Shown: positions 42,509 through 51,670, counted from the stretch's first letter. The stretch is 64,000 bases of DNA from Bog-473 sp963809825 (GCA_963809825.1 CAWELJ010000003.1:62001-126000), one strand, 5' to 3'. Notes: generated by a model from the letters alone, not told the origin. Numbers and translations: made by a program.

Positions 42509-44062
42509 ATGGGTGACCTCGGCTTCTGGGCCCTGGCCCAGGAAGACCCCGACTACCTGGCCCTCGTCACGCCCGAAGGCGACGAGGTGACCGCCGGCGA
42601 GCTGCTGGGCCACGCCAACCAGTTGGTGCACGCCCTGCGGGCCCAGGGGTTCGGCCTGGGCGACGTCGTGGCCACCCTGCTGCCCAACTGCGCCGAGATG
42701 CTCGAGGTCTACCTGGCGGCGCTGCAGGCCGGCTGGTACCTGGTGCCGATCAACCACCACCTGGTGGCGCCGGAGGTGGCCTACATCCTCAAGGACTCCG
42801 GCGCCAAGGCGTTCGTCGCCCACGAGCGCTTCGGCGACGTCGCCCGGGCGGCAGCGGACGAGGTGGGCCTCGACCCGGCCGGCCGGCTCGGCGTCGGCGC
42901 CGTGCCGGGGTTCGCCTCCTACCAGGAGGCCCGCGACGCCCAGCCGACCACGCTCCCCGAGGACCGCACCGTCGGCGACGTCATGAACTACACCTCGGGG
43001 ACGACCGGGAACCCCAAGGGGATCTACCGCAAGCTGATGGGCGTGACCCCGGAGGACGCGGCGCTCGGGCTCTCGGGTCTGCTCTTCCTCTTCGGCATCC
43101 AGCCGCAGGACGACAACGTCCACATCATCGGCTCGCCGCTCTACCACACCGCGGTGCTCCGCTTCGGGAGCGCCTCCATGCACCTCGGGCACACGATCGT
43201 GCTCATGGACAAGTGGCTGCCCGAGGAGATGCTCCGGCTCATTGAGGAGCGTTCGGTGACGACGTCGCACATGGTGCCCACCCAGTTCCACCGGCTCCTC
43301 GCCCTCCCCGAGGACGTCCGGGTCGCGTACGACGTGTCGTCGCTGCGCCACATGATCCACGCCGCCGCACCCTGTCCGATCGACGTGAAGCACAAGATGA
43401 TCGCCTGGTGGGGGAACGCGGTCGACGAGTACTACGCGGCGAGCGAAGGGGGCGGCACGCTGGTGTCCGCCGCCGAGTGGCTCGAGAAGCCCGGGACCGT
43501 CGGCAAGCCCTGGCCCATCAGCGAGATCGCGGTCTTCGACGACGACGGCAACCGGATCACCGAGCCCAATGTCATCGGTACGGTGTACATGGCGATGCAG
43601 TCGGCCGACTTCGAGTACCACGGTGACAAGGAGAAGACGAAGAAGAACCGCATCGGTCCCTTCTTCACCGTCGGCGACGTGGGCCTCATCGACGAGGACG
43701 GCTATCTCTTCCTGCGCGACCGCAAGATCGACATGATCATCTCGGGTGGGGCCAACATCTACCCGGCCGAGATCGAGGGCGTCCTGTTGACCCACCCCAA
43801 GGTGGGCGACGCCGCCGTCTTCGGGATCCCGAACGAGGACTGGGGCGAGGAGGTGAAGGCGGTGGTCGAGCCGGCCGAGGGCGTCGAGGCGAACGACGAG
43901 CTGGCCGCCGAGATCCTGGCCTACTGCGCGGACAAGCTGGCCAAATTCAAGACCCCCAAGACGATCGACTTCACGAACGAGATGCCGCGGGACCCCAACG
44001 GCAAGCTCTACAAGCGCAAGCTCCGGGACCCCTACTGGGAAGGGGTGCAGCGGGCCCTCTGA
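42509..44062 (+). CDS. Acyl-CoA synthetase (FadD family)
   Basis: AMP-forming acyl-CoA ligase, 517 residues. The P-loop is NYTSGTTGNPKGIYRKL, the second core motif YYAASEGGGTL, the hinge FLRDRKIDMIISGGANIYPA and the C-terminal catalytic lysine is in MPRDPNGKLYKRKLRDPYW. ATG 42509 is chosen because AAGGAGA lies six bases upstream; an ATG at 42473 would lack such a site. The KstR-type operator upstream suggests it activates steroid side chains or related acids. It converges with the 100-residue gene at 44069. Confidence 0.92.
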   Translation: MGDLGFWALAQEDPDYLALVTPEGDEVTAGELLGHANQLVHALRAQGFGLGDVVATLLPNCAEMLEVYLAALQAGWYLVPINHHLVAPEVAYILKDSGAKAFVAHERFGDVARAAADEVGLDPAGRLGVGAVPGFASYQEARDAQPTTLPEDRTVGDVMNYTSGTTGNPKGIYRKLMGVTPEDAALGLSGLLFLFGIQPQDDNVHIIGSPLYHTAVLRFGSASMHLGHTIVLMDKWLPEEMLRLIEERSVTTSHMVPTQFHRLLALPEDVRVAYDVSSLRHMIHAAAPCPIDVKHKMIAWWGNAVDEYYAASEGGGTLVSAAEWLEKPGTVGKPWPISEIAVFDDDGNRITEPNVIGTVYMAMQSADFEYHGDKEKTKKNRIGPFFTVGDVGLIDEDGYLFLRDRKIDMIISGGANIYPAEIEGVLLTHPKVGDAAVFGIPNEDWGEEVKAVVEPAEGVEANDELAAEILAYCADKLAKFKTPKTIDFTNEMPRDPNGKLYKRKLRDPYWEGVQRAL

Positions 44063-44068
44063 GCCCGG

Positions 44069-44371
44069 TCAGCGCATCTCTTGGACCGCGAACACGTCGA
44101 GGTTGTAGAAGGTGGGCGGTCCGTCCAGCAGTTCCCCCATCTTCGCCGCGAACTCGTTGACGACGGGGTTTTCCGAGTTCTTCATGGCCTCCTCGTAGGA
44201 GTCGAACTCCACGATCACGTAGTAGTGACCGCGCCGATCCCGGTCCTCGGTGACGGTGGCCTTCCGAGCCAGGAAACCGTCCCCCGCCTCCTGCTCCAGG
44301 CGGCGCGACAGCGCGTCGACCTCCTCGATCCTCGACGTGTCGAACTCCATGATCTGCACGAAGCCGGGCAT
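44069..44371 (-). CDS. Dimeric alpha-beta barrel (antibiotic-monooxygenase-like) protein
   Basis: 100 residues with the ferredoxin-like fold pattern of the ABM/dimeric alpha-beta barrel group: PGFVQIMEFDTSRIEEVDAL, RRGHYYVIVEFDSYEEAMKN and FAAKMGELLDGPPTFYNLDV. Such proteins act as small cofactor-free oxygenases or as stress and binding proteins. No partner enzyme is obvious. It converges with fadD six bases away. Confidence 0.75.
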   Translation of the reverse strand: MPGFVQIMEFDTSRIEEVDALSRRLEQEAGDGFLARKATVTEDRDRRGHYYVIVEFDSYEEAMKNSENPVVNEFAAKMGELLDGPPTFYNLDVFAVQEMR

Positions 44372-44481
44372 GAGTCACCTCCGATCACTCGTCTTGCCGT
44401 GCACGATACCGCCCGGTCCGAGCGTGCTCAATGGGCGCTGTGGGCGGGAGGCGTGGCGGCGGCGGCCCTTACCATGGGCTC

Positions 44482-45915
44482 GTGACCCGCCGCCGGGACC
44501 TGGGCACCGACCCGGACTACCTCCGCCAGCGCCAGTACAGGGACCCGTCGAACCTGAACGCACGGATCGCCTTGCACGCCAAGTACACCCGGGCCGACGA
44601 GCCCTGGTACCCGTGGCTGGCCGGCCTCGTCGAGTGGCCCGCCGGCGGCGACGTGCTCGAGGTCGGCTGCGGGTCCGGCGCGTTGTGGGTCAACATCGCA
44701 GCGCTGCTCCCCCCGCTGCGCCTCACCCTCAGCGACTTGTCCGGGGGCATGGTCGAGGCGGCGACGCAAGCCGTCGAACCGCTGGATCGTATCGACCTCG
44801 CCGCGGCGCACACGAGCGACGCGCAGGACCTGCCGTTCCCCGACGCCTCCTTCGACGTCGTGGTCGCGAACCACATGCTCTACCACGTGCCCGAACCCGA
44901 GCGGGCGGTCGCCGAGTTCGCCCGCGTCCTGCGTCCGCACGGCGTGCTGTTGGCCGCGACGAACGGGCCGCGGCACCTCGACGGGATCGCCGACCTGTCG
45001 CGCCAGGCCCTGGGCTGGGCGCCGCTCGACTTCGCAGACGGGCGGTTCGGGACCTCACACGGTGCGGAGATCCTGGGTACTGCCTTTGCGTCCGTCGAGT
45101 GGCGGCCGCACCCGAGCTCCATGGTGTGCACCGACCCCTACGACGTCTTCGCCTTCATCGCGTCCACCGCGGCCGGGCAGGAGGCCTCGGCCGACGAGCG
45201 CCTGGCCCTGAAGGATGCGATCGATGACCGCTTCCGCGCCGAGGGAGGGACAATGACCATCACGGTGGAAACGGGCTGTTTCGTCGCCCGCGACCCCCGA
45301 CCCGGCGCGCTGACACGGAGGAGGACCCACATGCACGTCGCGATCATCGGCACGGGCTTCATCGCCACCACCCTCGGACGTTCACTTTCGGAGTCCGGCC
45401 ACCACGTCGTCTACGGGTCCCGACATCCCGAGAGCGAAGCCACACCGGCGGCAGGAGTGGGAGCGTCGGTCTCCTCCATTGCCGACGCCCTGTCCGGCGC
45501 CGAGGCCGTCATCCTGGCTCTGCCCGGCTCGGCGGTGTCGGAGCTGGCCGCGCAACACGGTGACGCCCTGGCCGGCGCGCTGGTGATCGACGCCACGAAC
45601 CAGATGGGCGCCGGCATGGTGAATGCCAGGGCCTCCCTCCCGCCCAGCGTCCGCTATGCCCGCGCCTTCAACACGATCGGGGGTGAGAACATGGCGGATC
45701 CAATGTTCGACGGCGAGCGCGCCGACATGTTCTTCTCCGCGCCGGAGAGCGATCGGGCGACGGTCGAGACCATCATCGAGGGCGTGGGCCTCCGCCCGGT
45801 CTATGTCGGTGCGGACCAGGAAGCGCTCATCGATGCGCTGTTCGAGCTCTGGGTCACGCTGGCGATGAAGCAGGGGCACGGGCGCCGGCTGGCGCTGCGA
45901 CTGCTGGAGGGCTGA
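44482..45915 (+). CDS. SAM methyltransferase joined to an F420/NADP-type oxidoreductase
   Basis: One open frame of 477 residues from GTG 44482. Residues 1-270 are a class I methyltransferase (DVLEVGCGSGALWVNIAAL, LTLSDLSGGMVEAA, DVVVANHMLYHVPEPERAVA). Residues 284-477 are a Rossmann protein of the NADP-F420 oxidoreductase type: HVAIIGTGFIATTLGRSLSE, VVYGSRHPES, AVILALPGSAVSELA. The join is short and unstructured (DPRPGALTRRRT). Just before the second part are GGAGGAGG and an ATG at 45331, as for an independent gene, and a TGA one frame off at 45311. One C fewer in the run 45294-45298 would end the methyltransferase there. Two separate genes are therefore more likely than a fusion. Confidence 0.8.
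   Translation: MTRRRDLGTDPDYLRQRQYRDPSNLNARIALHAKYTRADEPWYPWLAGLVEWPAGGDVLEVGCGSGALWVNIAALLPPLRLTLSDLSGGMVEAATQAVEPLDRIDLAAAHTSDAQDLPFPDASFDVVVANHMLYHVPEPERAVAEFARVLRPHGVLLAATNGPRHLDGIADLSRQALGWAPLDFADGRFGTSHGAEILGTAFASVEWRPHPSSMVCTDPYDVFAFIASTAAGQEASADERLALKDAIDDRFRAEGGTMTITVETGCFVARDPRPGALTRRRTHMHVAIIGTGFIATTLGRSLSESGHHVVYGSRHPESEATPAAGVGASVSSIADALSGAEAVILALPGSAVSELAAQHGDALAGALVIDATNQMGAGMVNARASLPPSVRYARAFNTIGGENMADPMFDGERADMFFSAPESDRATVETIIEGVGLRPVYVGADQEALIDALFELWVTLAMKQGHGRRLALRLLEG
45317..45333 (+). promoter_or_regulatory. Internal ribosome site and ATG for the oxidoreductase half
   Basis: GGAGGAGG at 45317-45324, six bases, then ATG 45331 inside the joined frame. From this ATG the oxidoreductase would be a 194-residue stand-alone protein with the dinucleotide motif at its very start, as is normal for the family. 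Confidence 0.65.
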
Positions 45916-45942
45916 GCCGGGCCCGATCGTCCGGGTGCCCGG

Positions 45943-46566
45943 TCAGAGGGGGTCGAGACCGATCTCGGCCCGAGCCTGCGCCGTGGTGTTGGTATGCGGG
46001 AACGGGTCGTCCGGGACGGCGAGCCCCAAGGCGCGGCAGATCGGCTCCCACCCGTCCTCGGGTCGCCATTCGAGGAAACGGTCCTTCGGCGCCGTGTCCC
46101 GGACGAGCTGGTTGTGGGCCAGGTACGCGGCCTTGGCCGACGCCTCGTCCCGCCAGTCCTCCGCGAAGGTCGTCAACATCCCGCGGCCCATGCGCGTCCA
46201 ACCGTCGTCGGGCGCGTCGTCGGCGAAGTAGGTGGCCAAGGCCACCCAGATCGTGTTCGACACGCTGGTCCACCACGCATCGACGTCCCGCACCGAGAGC
46301 AGGATCAGCGCATCGGGGAACGCGGCGCCGATCTCGGACCAGAACGGGGCCGACGGCCAGTCCACCGTCGCGGCGTAGCCGCCGAAGAATTCCGTCCAGG
46401 CGGGCGGGCGGCCTTCGTAGGCATCGCCCCAGGCGTCCGGATCAGCCGGGCGCTCCCTCACCTCCAGCATGTGGTAGCAGGGCCCGCCGAGGAGCTGTTC
46501 GAGTGCGGCCTTGAGGGAGGTCGTCCCCGTCCTGCCCAATCCGGCGCCGACCACCCGAAGACTCAT
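45943..46566 (-). CDS. Sulfotransferase-family P-loop protein
   Basis: 207 residues. LRVVGAGLGRTGTTSLKAAL carries the 5'-phosphosulfate loop, and ALILLSVRDVDAWWTSVSNT the 3'-phosphate site (R-D-x-x-x-W-x-x-S). The type is the small bacterial sulfotransferase family often placed next to lipid genes. ATG 46566 follows GGGAG by five bases. The acceptor is unknown. Convergent with the oxidoreductase gene. Confidence 0.85.
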   Translation of the reverse strand: MSLRVVGAGLGRTGTTSLKAALEQLLGGPCYHMLEVRERPADPDAWGDAYEGRPPAWTEFFGGYAATVDWPSAPFWSEIGAAFPDALILLSVRDVDAWWTSVSNTIWVALATYFADDAPDDGWTRMGRGMLTTFAEDWRDEASAKAAYLAHNQLVRDTAPKDRFLEWRPEDGWEPICRALGLAVPDDPFPHTNTTAQARAEIGLDPL

Positions 46567-46667
46567 CACCGCTCCCTCTCACGACGTCATCGAATTGCAA
46601 CAAGATCCCCAGCCACCCGCCAGGCCCCGCCGGGCCCGGCTTCAGAGTAGTCAGGCATCGTGGACCC

Positions 46668-46961
46668 ATGAATCTGATCGTCGTGGAGTCATGTCACAGC
46701 ACCTGGATCTTCGAGCCCAGGCAGAGGCGGTTCTGCCGCATCGTGAAGGGCATCGAGGTCGGACGCCGGAGGGTGTCCACCCAGTGGCGCCCGTACTGGG
46801 ACCTCGAGATCGACGCCCGACAGGGCGCCGTGACGGTCTACCTCGACGAGAAGCGGACGCGCTTGATCCGCTCGTCGAGGCACACCGAGGGCTGCCTGCG
46901 GTGCGGGAGCGAGAACACGATGGAGCTGTCGCTCGAGGACATCAGTCGCGCCGCCGCCTAA
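46668..46961 (+). CDS. Conserved hypothetical protein with C-terminal CxxC
   Basis: 97 residues. VESCHSTWIFEPRQRRFCRI and TQWRPYWDLEIDARQGAVTV, then RTRLIRSSRHTEGC followed by CLRCGSE. I have an impression of a family of small actinobacterial proteins with the same layout (W-x-F, W-x-P-Y and R-S-x-R-H-T) but no known role. A Cys-x-x-Cys near the end could bind metal. No good ribosome site precedes ATG 46668. Confidence 0.6.
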   Translation: MNLIVVESCHSTWIFEPRQRRFCRIVKGIEVGRRRVSTQWRPYWDLEIDARQGAVTVYLDEKRTRLIRSSRHTEGCLRCGSENTMELSLEDISRAAA

Positions 46962-47117
46962 CGCCCGGGGCGGCCTGCGTCCGTGCAGGTGAACGCCCAT
47001 TTTCTAAAGGTTGCGCCGGTTGGCGACGACAACGCCTCACGGGGACAGATGCAGCCCGACTGGCAGGTGCCGGGCGGGCGCTCGCCCCGTCGGTGGGTCA
47101 GAAGGGATCGGCGAGAC

Positions 47118-48485
47118 ATGGTCACAGAGGAGGAATGGAGCGGGGAAGTCGCGAAGTCGAAGCGCTTCCGCCTGCTCAGCCCGGTCATCGCCCTGGGTGC
47201 GTTCGCGGCGATCTTCGTGCCGGCCATGATGGCCGGCAACGCGATCGCGTCGGGGTTCAACGGCTACCTGGTGTCGGTCGGGCTGATCATGGCGCTGATG
47301 CTCCCGCTCGCCTTCGGCCTGGTCGTTCTCGGCGAGCGCCGGCAGCACCTCACCGACGAGAAGGTGCGGCGCCTGAACGACGAGCTCTCCGAGGCCATCG
47401 CGGCGGCGGACCGGGAGGCGGTCATCCGGGACTCCCAGGTGCAGCGCCAACGCTTCGAGAGCCGCCTGGCCAACGCGTTGGACATGGCGGAAGGTGAGCC
47501 CGAGGTCATTGACGTCATCGAACGCTCTTTCGGCGCCGTGCTGCCCGACGCCCCGGTGGAGTTGCTGCTGGCGGACAACAGCCACGCCCACCTCGTGCGC
47601 ATGGCGGCCGTGGGACCCGACGGCGAGCCGCCCAGCTGCGGCGTGGACTCACCCGACCGCTGCCCAGCCGCCCGGCGGGCGCAGATCCAGGTGTTCTCCG
47701 ACAGCGACGACCTCGACGCCTGCCCCAAGCTGCGCAACCGGCCGCAGGGACGTCTCTCCGCCCTGTGCGTGCCCGTGTCCATCATGGGTCGCACCGTCGG
47801 CGTCATCCATGCCACCGGCGAACCCCAGGCTGCGGTCGAGGACGACCGGGTCGACGACCTGGCCACGCTGGCGAAGCTCGCCGGTGCGCGCATCGGGCTG
47901 CTCCGGGTCATGGCCGAGACGCAGCTGCAGGCGTCGACCGACACGCTGACGGGTCTGCTCAACCGCCGCGCCTTCTCGGAGCAGGTCGGGGCCGTGCCAC
48001 CCCACCTCCACCCGATCGCCGTGGCGATGGCGGACCTCGATCACTTCAAGGCGCTGAACGACACCTACGGGCACGAGACCGGCGACCGGGCCCTCCGGCT
48101 CTTCGCCCGGGTGCTGCGTGACTCCCTCCGGAGCAGCGACATCATCTCGCGCTACGGCGGCGAGGAATTCGCCATCGCGTTCCCGGACTGCTCGGCGATC
48201 GAAGCCACCCGCGTCCTCAACACGGCGCGCGCCCAGCTCGATGCCGCCATCACCGTCGGGGGACTCCCCAAGTTCACCTCCAGCTTCGGCATCACCGACG
48301 CCGAGCCGGGCGAGGAGCTGGTCGCCGTCCTGCGCCGCGCCGATGACGCGCTGCTGCTGGCGAAGCGCCAGGGTCGCGACCGGGTGGTGCTGCACGACGC
48401 CGTCGGCACGGTCGACGGCGCCGACGGGGAGGCCCGTCCCGAGCCGTTCCTGAACGGGCATCTGTCCCCGGCCGACCACACCTGA
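47118..48485 (+). CDS. Membrane GAF-GGDEF diguanylate cyclase
   Basis: 455 residues from ATG 47118 (an ATG at 46983 is possible). Two membrane helices (about 20-42 and 47-70), a coiled segment, a GAF-like sensor domain (PVELLLADNSHAHLVRMAAV to CVPVSIMGRTVGVIHATGE) and a GGDEF domain. The active site is RYGGEEFAIAF with intact Gly-Gly-Glu-Glu-Phe, and RSSD five residues before it is an inhibitory I-site. Substrate-binding NxxFKxxND-like DLDHFKALNDTYGHETGD is present. So it should make cyclic di-GMP with product inhibition. The cysteines in the GAF part (PSCGVDSPDRCPAA, DACPKL) might form a redox or metal site. Confidence 0.9.
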   Translation: MVTEEEWSGEVAKSKRFRLLSPVIALGAFAAIFVPAMMAGNAIASGFNGYLVSVGLIMALMLPLAFGLVVLGERRQHLTDEKVRRLNDELSEAIAAADREAVIRDSQVQRQRFESRLANALDMAEGEPEVIDVIERSFGAVLPDAPVELLLADNSHAHLVRMAAVGPDGEPPSCGVDSPDRCPAARRAQIQVFSDSDDLDACPKLRNRPQGRLSALCVPVSIMGRTVGVIHATGEPQAAVEDDRVDDLATLAKLAGARIGLLRVMAETQLQASTDTLTGLLNRRAFSEQVGAVPPHLHPIAVAMADLDHFKALNDTYGHETGDRALRLFARVLRDSLRSSDIISRYGGEEFAIAFPDCSAIEATRVLNTARAQLDAAITVGGLPKFTSSFGITDAEPGEELVAVLRRADDALLLAKRQGRDRVVLHDAVGTVDGADGEARPEPFLNGHLSPADHT

Positions 48486-48535
48486 GCCGGACGGCTCCCG
48501 GCCCGGGCGCGCGCCCTCTCGGTAGTATCCGGTCG

Positions 48536-48937
48536 GTGACCCCCGACGACGAGCTTCGGGACTGCGCGCCCATCACCGGGCTGTCGCACGTCCAGCTCCT
48601 GGTCTCCGATGTCGACGCGAGTGCGCGGTGGTACCGCGCCGCGCTCGGCCTGGTGCCCTTTGCCGAGGATCTCACGATCGGCTACGTCGCGCTGCGGCAC
48701 CGCGGCGCGAAGATCGTGCTCGTGCTCACCGGGGGCCTGACGTCCCGGGACGATCCCGCTCGAGAGGTCCTGGACCATCTGGCCTTCGCCGTGCCCGACG
48801 GTGACGCGCTCGGTGCCTGGGCGGAGCATCTCACGAGCATCGGCGTCGACCACGGCGGAGTGGTGTCGGAGAACGGCCATCCCTCGCTGCAGCTGCGCGA
48901 TCCCGACGGCGTCGCCATCGAATTGGTTGCACCCTGA
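48536..48937 (+). CDS. VOC-superfamily (glyoxalase-like) protein
   Basis: 133 residues, two beta-alpha-beta-beta-beta modules. ITGLSHVQLLVSDVDASARW with the first metal histidine, LDHLAFAVPDGDALGAWAEH with the second, and PSLQLRDPDGVAIELVAP with the final glutamate. It could be a lyase, dioxygenase or resistance protein; the substrate is not visible. GTG 48536, 50 bases after the GGDEF gene on the same strand. It abuts the convergent gene at 48938. Confidence 0.85.
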   Translation: MTPDDELRDCAPITGLSHVQLLVSDVDASARWYRAALGLVPFAEDLTIGYVALRHRGAKIVLVLTGGLTSRDDPAREVLDHLAFAVPDGDALGAWAEHLTSIGVDHGGVVSENGHPSLQLRDPDGVAIELVAP

Positions 48938-49999
48938 TCAGAGCGGCGGGACGTGCCAGGTGACCAGGTCGCTGCTCCGCGCGATGCCGACAGCGGCGTG
49001 GCCCCAGCCCCCGAAGCTGGTCAGGTCGGTGCTGCCCGCATAGGTCAGGTAGTCCTCACCCTGGGGACCCACGCAGAGGAACGCCGAATTGGCGTGCTCG
49101 AAGCTGACGCTCGAGATCCCGGCGGAGGAATTGAAGGACTCGCTCGGGATCATGAGCTCCCGACCGCCGACCCAGTGCAGCCAGGTCGACGGGACGGACG
49201 GACTTCCCGGTCCCAAGGTGAAGATGAACGGTTGGTCGAGCGTGTTCGACGTCGCCACGAGATGCCAGGAGCCGGCGGCGGTCAGGAACTCGTAGTTCTC
49301 GACGGTGTCGTTGTAGACGGAGATGTCCGGCTGACCGATGATGCGGAACCGTGCGGCCAGGGTGGGGGCCCAGGCGATCTCGAAGTGCTGTGACGTCGTT
49401 CCCGCCTTGAAGCCCAGGATCACGCCGTGGCCGGTGAAGGCGAGGGCGCCATCGATCATCCGGCTCGCCAGGCCACGACCGAGCGGACGCGAGCCTGACC
49501 ACGATCGCAGCGAGGCGTCGCGCGTCGTGCGGTACTCCAGGCCGGACGGCGTCTGGTAGGTCACGATGAACGCGCCGGACGGGGCACGGACGATGTCGGG
49601 CGATGCGGCGTTCGGGGCGATGACCGTCGGCGCCGTCCAGTGGATGAGATCCCGGCTCGACGACATCGCCACGCTGAACCGCACGCGGGGGGCGGACGGG
49701 GTCGCGGTCATGTCGCTGTAGAGCATGTGCCACGCCCCACCGGACCACTGCAGCGCCTGATCCTTCACCCCGATCGACGGGTACGACACGATCGGATTGC
49801 GCAGTGCGGACCAGTCGATGCCCCGCGGCGGCGTCCCGACGATGCAGTCGTGGTCGTGACCGACGGCGACGGCCGCGCCCGCCTGCGGCCCGGTCGGCGC
49901 CACGAGAGCGGCGCCGGTCAGGACGAGGACCCACAGGAGGGCACGCCCGGCCGGCGAATTTCCCCTCCGGCCCGATCGGTGCCCCGGACCCCCTGCCAC
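48938..49999 (-). CDS. Secreted beta-propeller protein, glycoside hydrolase 43-like
   Basis: 353 residues from GTG 49999. A signal peptide (RALLWVLVLTGAALVAP) precedes a five-bladed propeller-like repeat: QWSGGAWHMLYSDMTATPSA, SSSRDLIHWTAPTVIAPNA, SPDIVRAPSGAFIVTYQTPS, ISVYNDTVENYEFLTAAGSW and IARSSDLVTWHVPP. The DxxxW and SPD/YExP-like blocks resemble arabinofuranosidase/xylosidase folds (GH43/GH62-like). The catalytic acids cannot be assigned with certainty. It is probably exported to act on plant or envelope polysaccharide. Confidence 0.65.
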   Translation of the reverse strand: MAGGPGHRSGRRGNSPAGRALLWVLVLTGAALVAPTGPQAGAAVAVGHDHDCIVGTPPRGIDWSALRNPIVSYPSIGVKDQALQWSGGAWHMLYSDMTATPSAPRVRFSVAMSSSRDLIHWTAPTVIAPNAASPDIVRAPSGAFIVTYQTPSGLEYRTTRDASLRSWSGSRPLGRGLASRMIDGALAFTGHGVILGFKAGTTSQHFEIAWAPTLAARFRIIGQPDISVYNDTVENYEFLTAAGSWHLVATSNTLDQPFIFTLGPGSPSVPSTWLHWVGGRELMIPSESFNSSAGISSVSFEHANSAFLCVGPQGEDYLTYAGSTDLTSFGGWGHAAVGIARSSDLVTWHVPPL

Positions 50000-50016
50000 C
50001 GTCCGCCCAACTCCGG

Positions 50017-50829
50017 TCAGGGTGTGCGCGCGTCCCGCCCGGGACGGTGGTGGTCCTCGACCCCCTGCTCCATCATCCGCCGCCACGCCCGGTCGACCAG
50101 CGGCGCCTCGGCCACGTTGGCGTTCCCCGACACGATGCCGAGCATCTGCCCCGGGAGCACCTCAATGAAGATCCCGTCGGCCTCCGCCGTGAGCTCGCCC
50201 TCGTAGTAGATGCCGCCCCAGGTGAAGATCTTGCGGCCGTCGCGACCGGTGAAGCGCGACACGAGCTCGAGGGGCGCCAGCAGCGGCGTCGGCCGGCGGT
50301 AGCGCACCTTGAGCGTGCCGGTCATGCCGGCCTGCCCGACGATGATGTTGGCCAGCCCGAGCAGCTCGTCGAAGAGCGCTGCGATGACGCCACCGTGCAC
50401 GCAGGTCGGCGGGCCCTCGTACTGGTAGCCGAAGGTGACCTTGCCGCGGATCTCCCGCTGGCCGCCCTCTCCCCGCACGGCCCACACGTCGACCGGCGGC
50501 GCGATCGGGTTGGCGTATCCCACCATCGGGCTCGTCGGGAAATGGTCCTGGGGATGCCCGTCCACGGTCGGCTGCAGCCGGGTCAGCTTCTCCGCCGGCG
50601 CCGCGGCCTCGAGCCGGTCGGCCAGCGCGGCCAGCTCCTCACCGGCCGCCGCCAGCTCCTCGTCGCTCAGCGGCAGCGCCACGGCGACGCCCGCGATCCG
50701 CCGCATCGCGGCGGCCAGGCGGTTGAGGGCGTCGTCGCCCGTGGTCGACGTCGCGGCGCCGTCCACACCGGGGAACCCCTCCCCTGGGCCCGGGTTCGCC
50801 TCCGCCTCCGCCTCCGCCCCCTCGCTCAC
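50017..50829 (-). CDS. Hotdog-fold thioesterase, PaaI-like
   Basis: 270 residues. An acidic, repetitive N-terminus (EGAEAEAEANPGPGE) and a helical region precede the hotdog domain: GPPTCVHGGVIAALFDELLG is the helix with the Asp/Glu-Leu-Leu-Gly motif of 4HBT-type acyl-CoA thioesterases, then GTLKVRYRRPTPLLAPLELV. GTG 50829 overlaps the echA stop. The set echA-thioesterase, with thiolase upstream, suggests a beta-oxidation operon ending with CoA release. Confidence 0.85.
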   Translation of the reverse strand: MSEGAEAEAEANPGPGEGFPGVDGAATSTTGDDALNRLAAAMRRIAGVAVALPLSDEELAAAGEELAALADRLEAAAPAEKLTRLQPTVDGHPQDHFPTSPMVGYANPIAPPVDVWAVRGEGGQREIRGKVTFGYQYEGPPTCVHGGVIAALFDELLGLANIIVGQAGMTGTLKVRYRRPTPLLAPLELVSRFTGRDGRKIFTWGGIYYEGELTAEADGIFIEVLPGQMLGIVSGNANVAEAPLVDRAWRRMMEQGVEDHHRPGRDARTP

Positions 50830-51620
50830 GAGCGCGTGTAGTTCGGCGGGCGCTTCTCGGCGAAGGCCTTCTGCCCCTCGGCCGCGTCGTTGGAGGAGAA
50901 GACGGGCCAGCCGATCTCGAGCTCGCGGGCGAGACCGTCCACCTCGGACATCCCTTCGGTCTCGCGCACGCTCCGCTTGATCGCCTCCACCGCCAGCGGC
51001 CCGTTCGCCCCGATGACCCCGGCGATCTCGAGCGCCCGCTCCAGGGCCGTGCCGTCGGGGACGACGTGGCCGATCAACCCGATGCGCAGGGCCTCCTCCG
51101 CCGGCACCTCGCGGGCGGTCAGCAGCAACTCCATGGCGAGCGTGTAGGGGATCTGGCGGCGCAGCCGCACCGTCGAGCCCCCCAGCGGGAACAGCCCGCG
51201 CTTGGCCTCGAAGACGCCGAAGACGGCGCCCGCGCCCGCCACTCGGATGTCCGTGGCCTGCAGGATCTCGGTCCCTCCCGCCACCGCCCACCCCTCCACG
51301 GCCGCGATCAGCGGCTTGCGCAGGTCGTAGTGCCGCAGCAGGGCCTTCCAGTGCAGGTCGGGGTCCTCGGCCATGCGCGCCTGGTACTTCTCGGCGTCGC
51401 TGCCGCCCATGGCCTTGAGGTCCATGCCGGCGCAGAACGTCCCGCCGGCGCCGGTGAGGATGGCGCAGCGGATGTCGTCGTTGCCGTCGATCTCCTCCCA
51501 GGCGTCCTTCATGCCCACCAGCATGGGGAGGCTCAGCGCGTTCTTCGCCTCCGGCCGGTTCATCGTCACGATGGCCGTCGCGCCGTCGCGCTCGAACGTC
51601 AGGTGCTCAGTCGAAACCAC
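50826..51620 (-). CDS. Enoyl-CoA hydratase family protein
   Basis: 264 residues from GTG 51620, five bases after GGAGGG. Crotonase blocks are AIVTMNRPEAKNALSLPMLV, GTFCAGMDLKAMGG and AVEGWAVAGGTEILQATDIR. At the catalytic region FEAKRGLFPLGGSTVRLRRQ the usual hydratase glutamates are not both present, so an isomerase or other crotonase reaction is possible. It lies 50 bases after the thiolase gene and overlaps the thioesterase gene. Confidence 0.88.
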   Translation of the reverse strand: MVSTEHLTFERDGATAIVTMNRPEAKNALSLPMLVGMKDAWEEIDGNDDIRCAILTGAGGTFCAGMDLKAMGGSDAEKYQARMAEDPDLHWKALLRHYDLRKPLIAAVEGWAVAGGTEILQATDIRVAGAGAVFGVFEAKRGLFPLGGSTVRLRRQIPYTLAMELLLTAREVPAEEALRIGLIGHVVPDGTALERALEIAGVIGANGPLAVEAIKRSVRETEGMSEVDGLARELEIGWPVFSSNDAAEGQKAFAEKRPPNYTRS

Positions 51621-51670
51621 GGTCCCCTCCAGAGGTAGGCGCCGATAGTGGAGTGTGTGCGGTCGACCTG

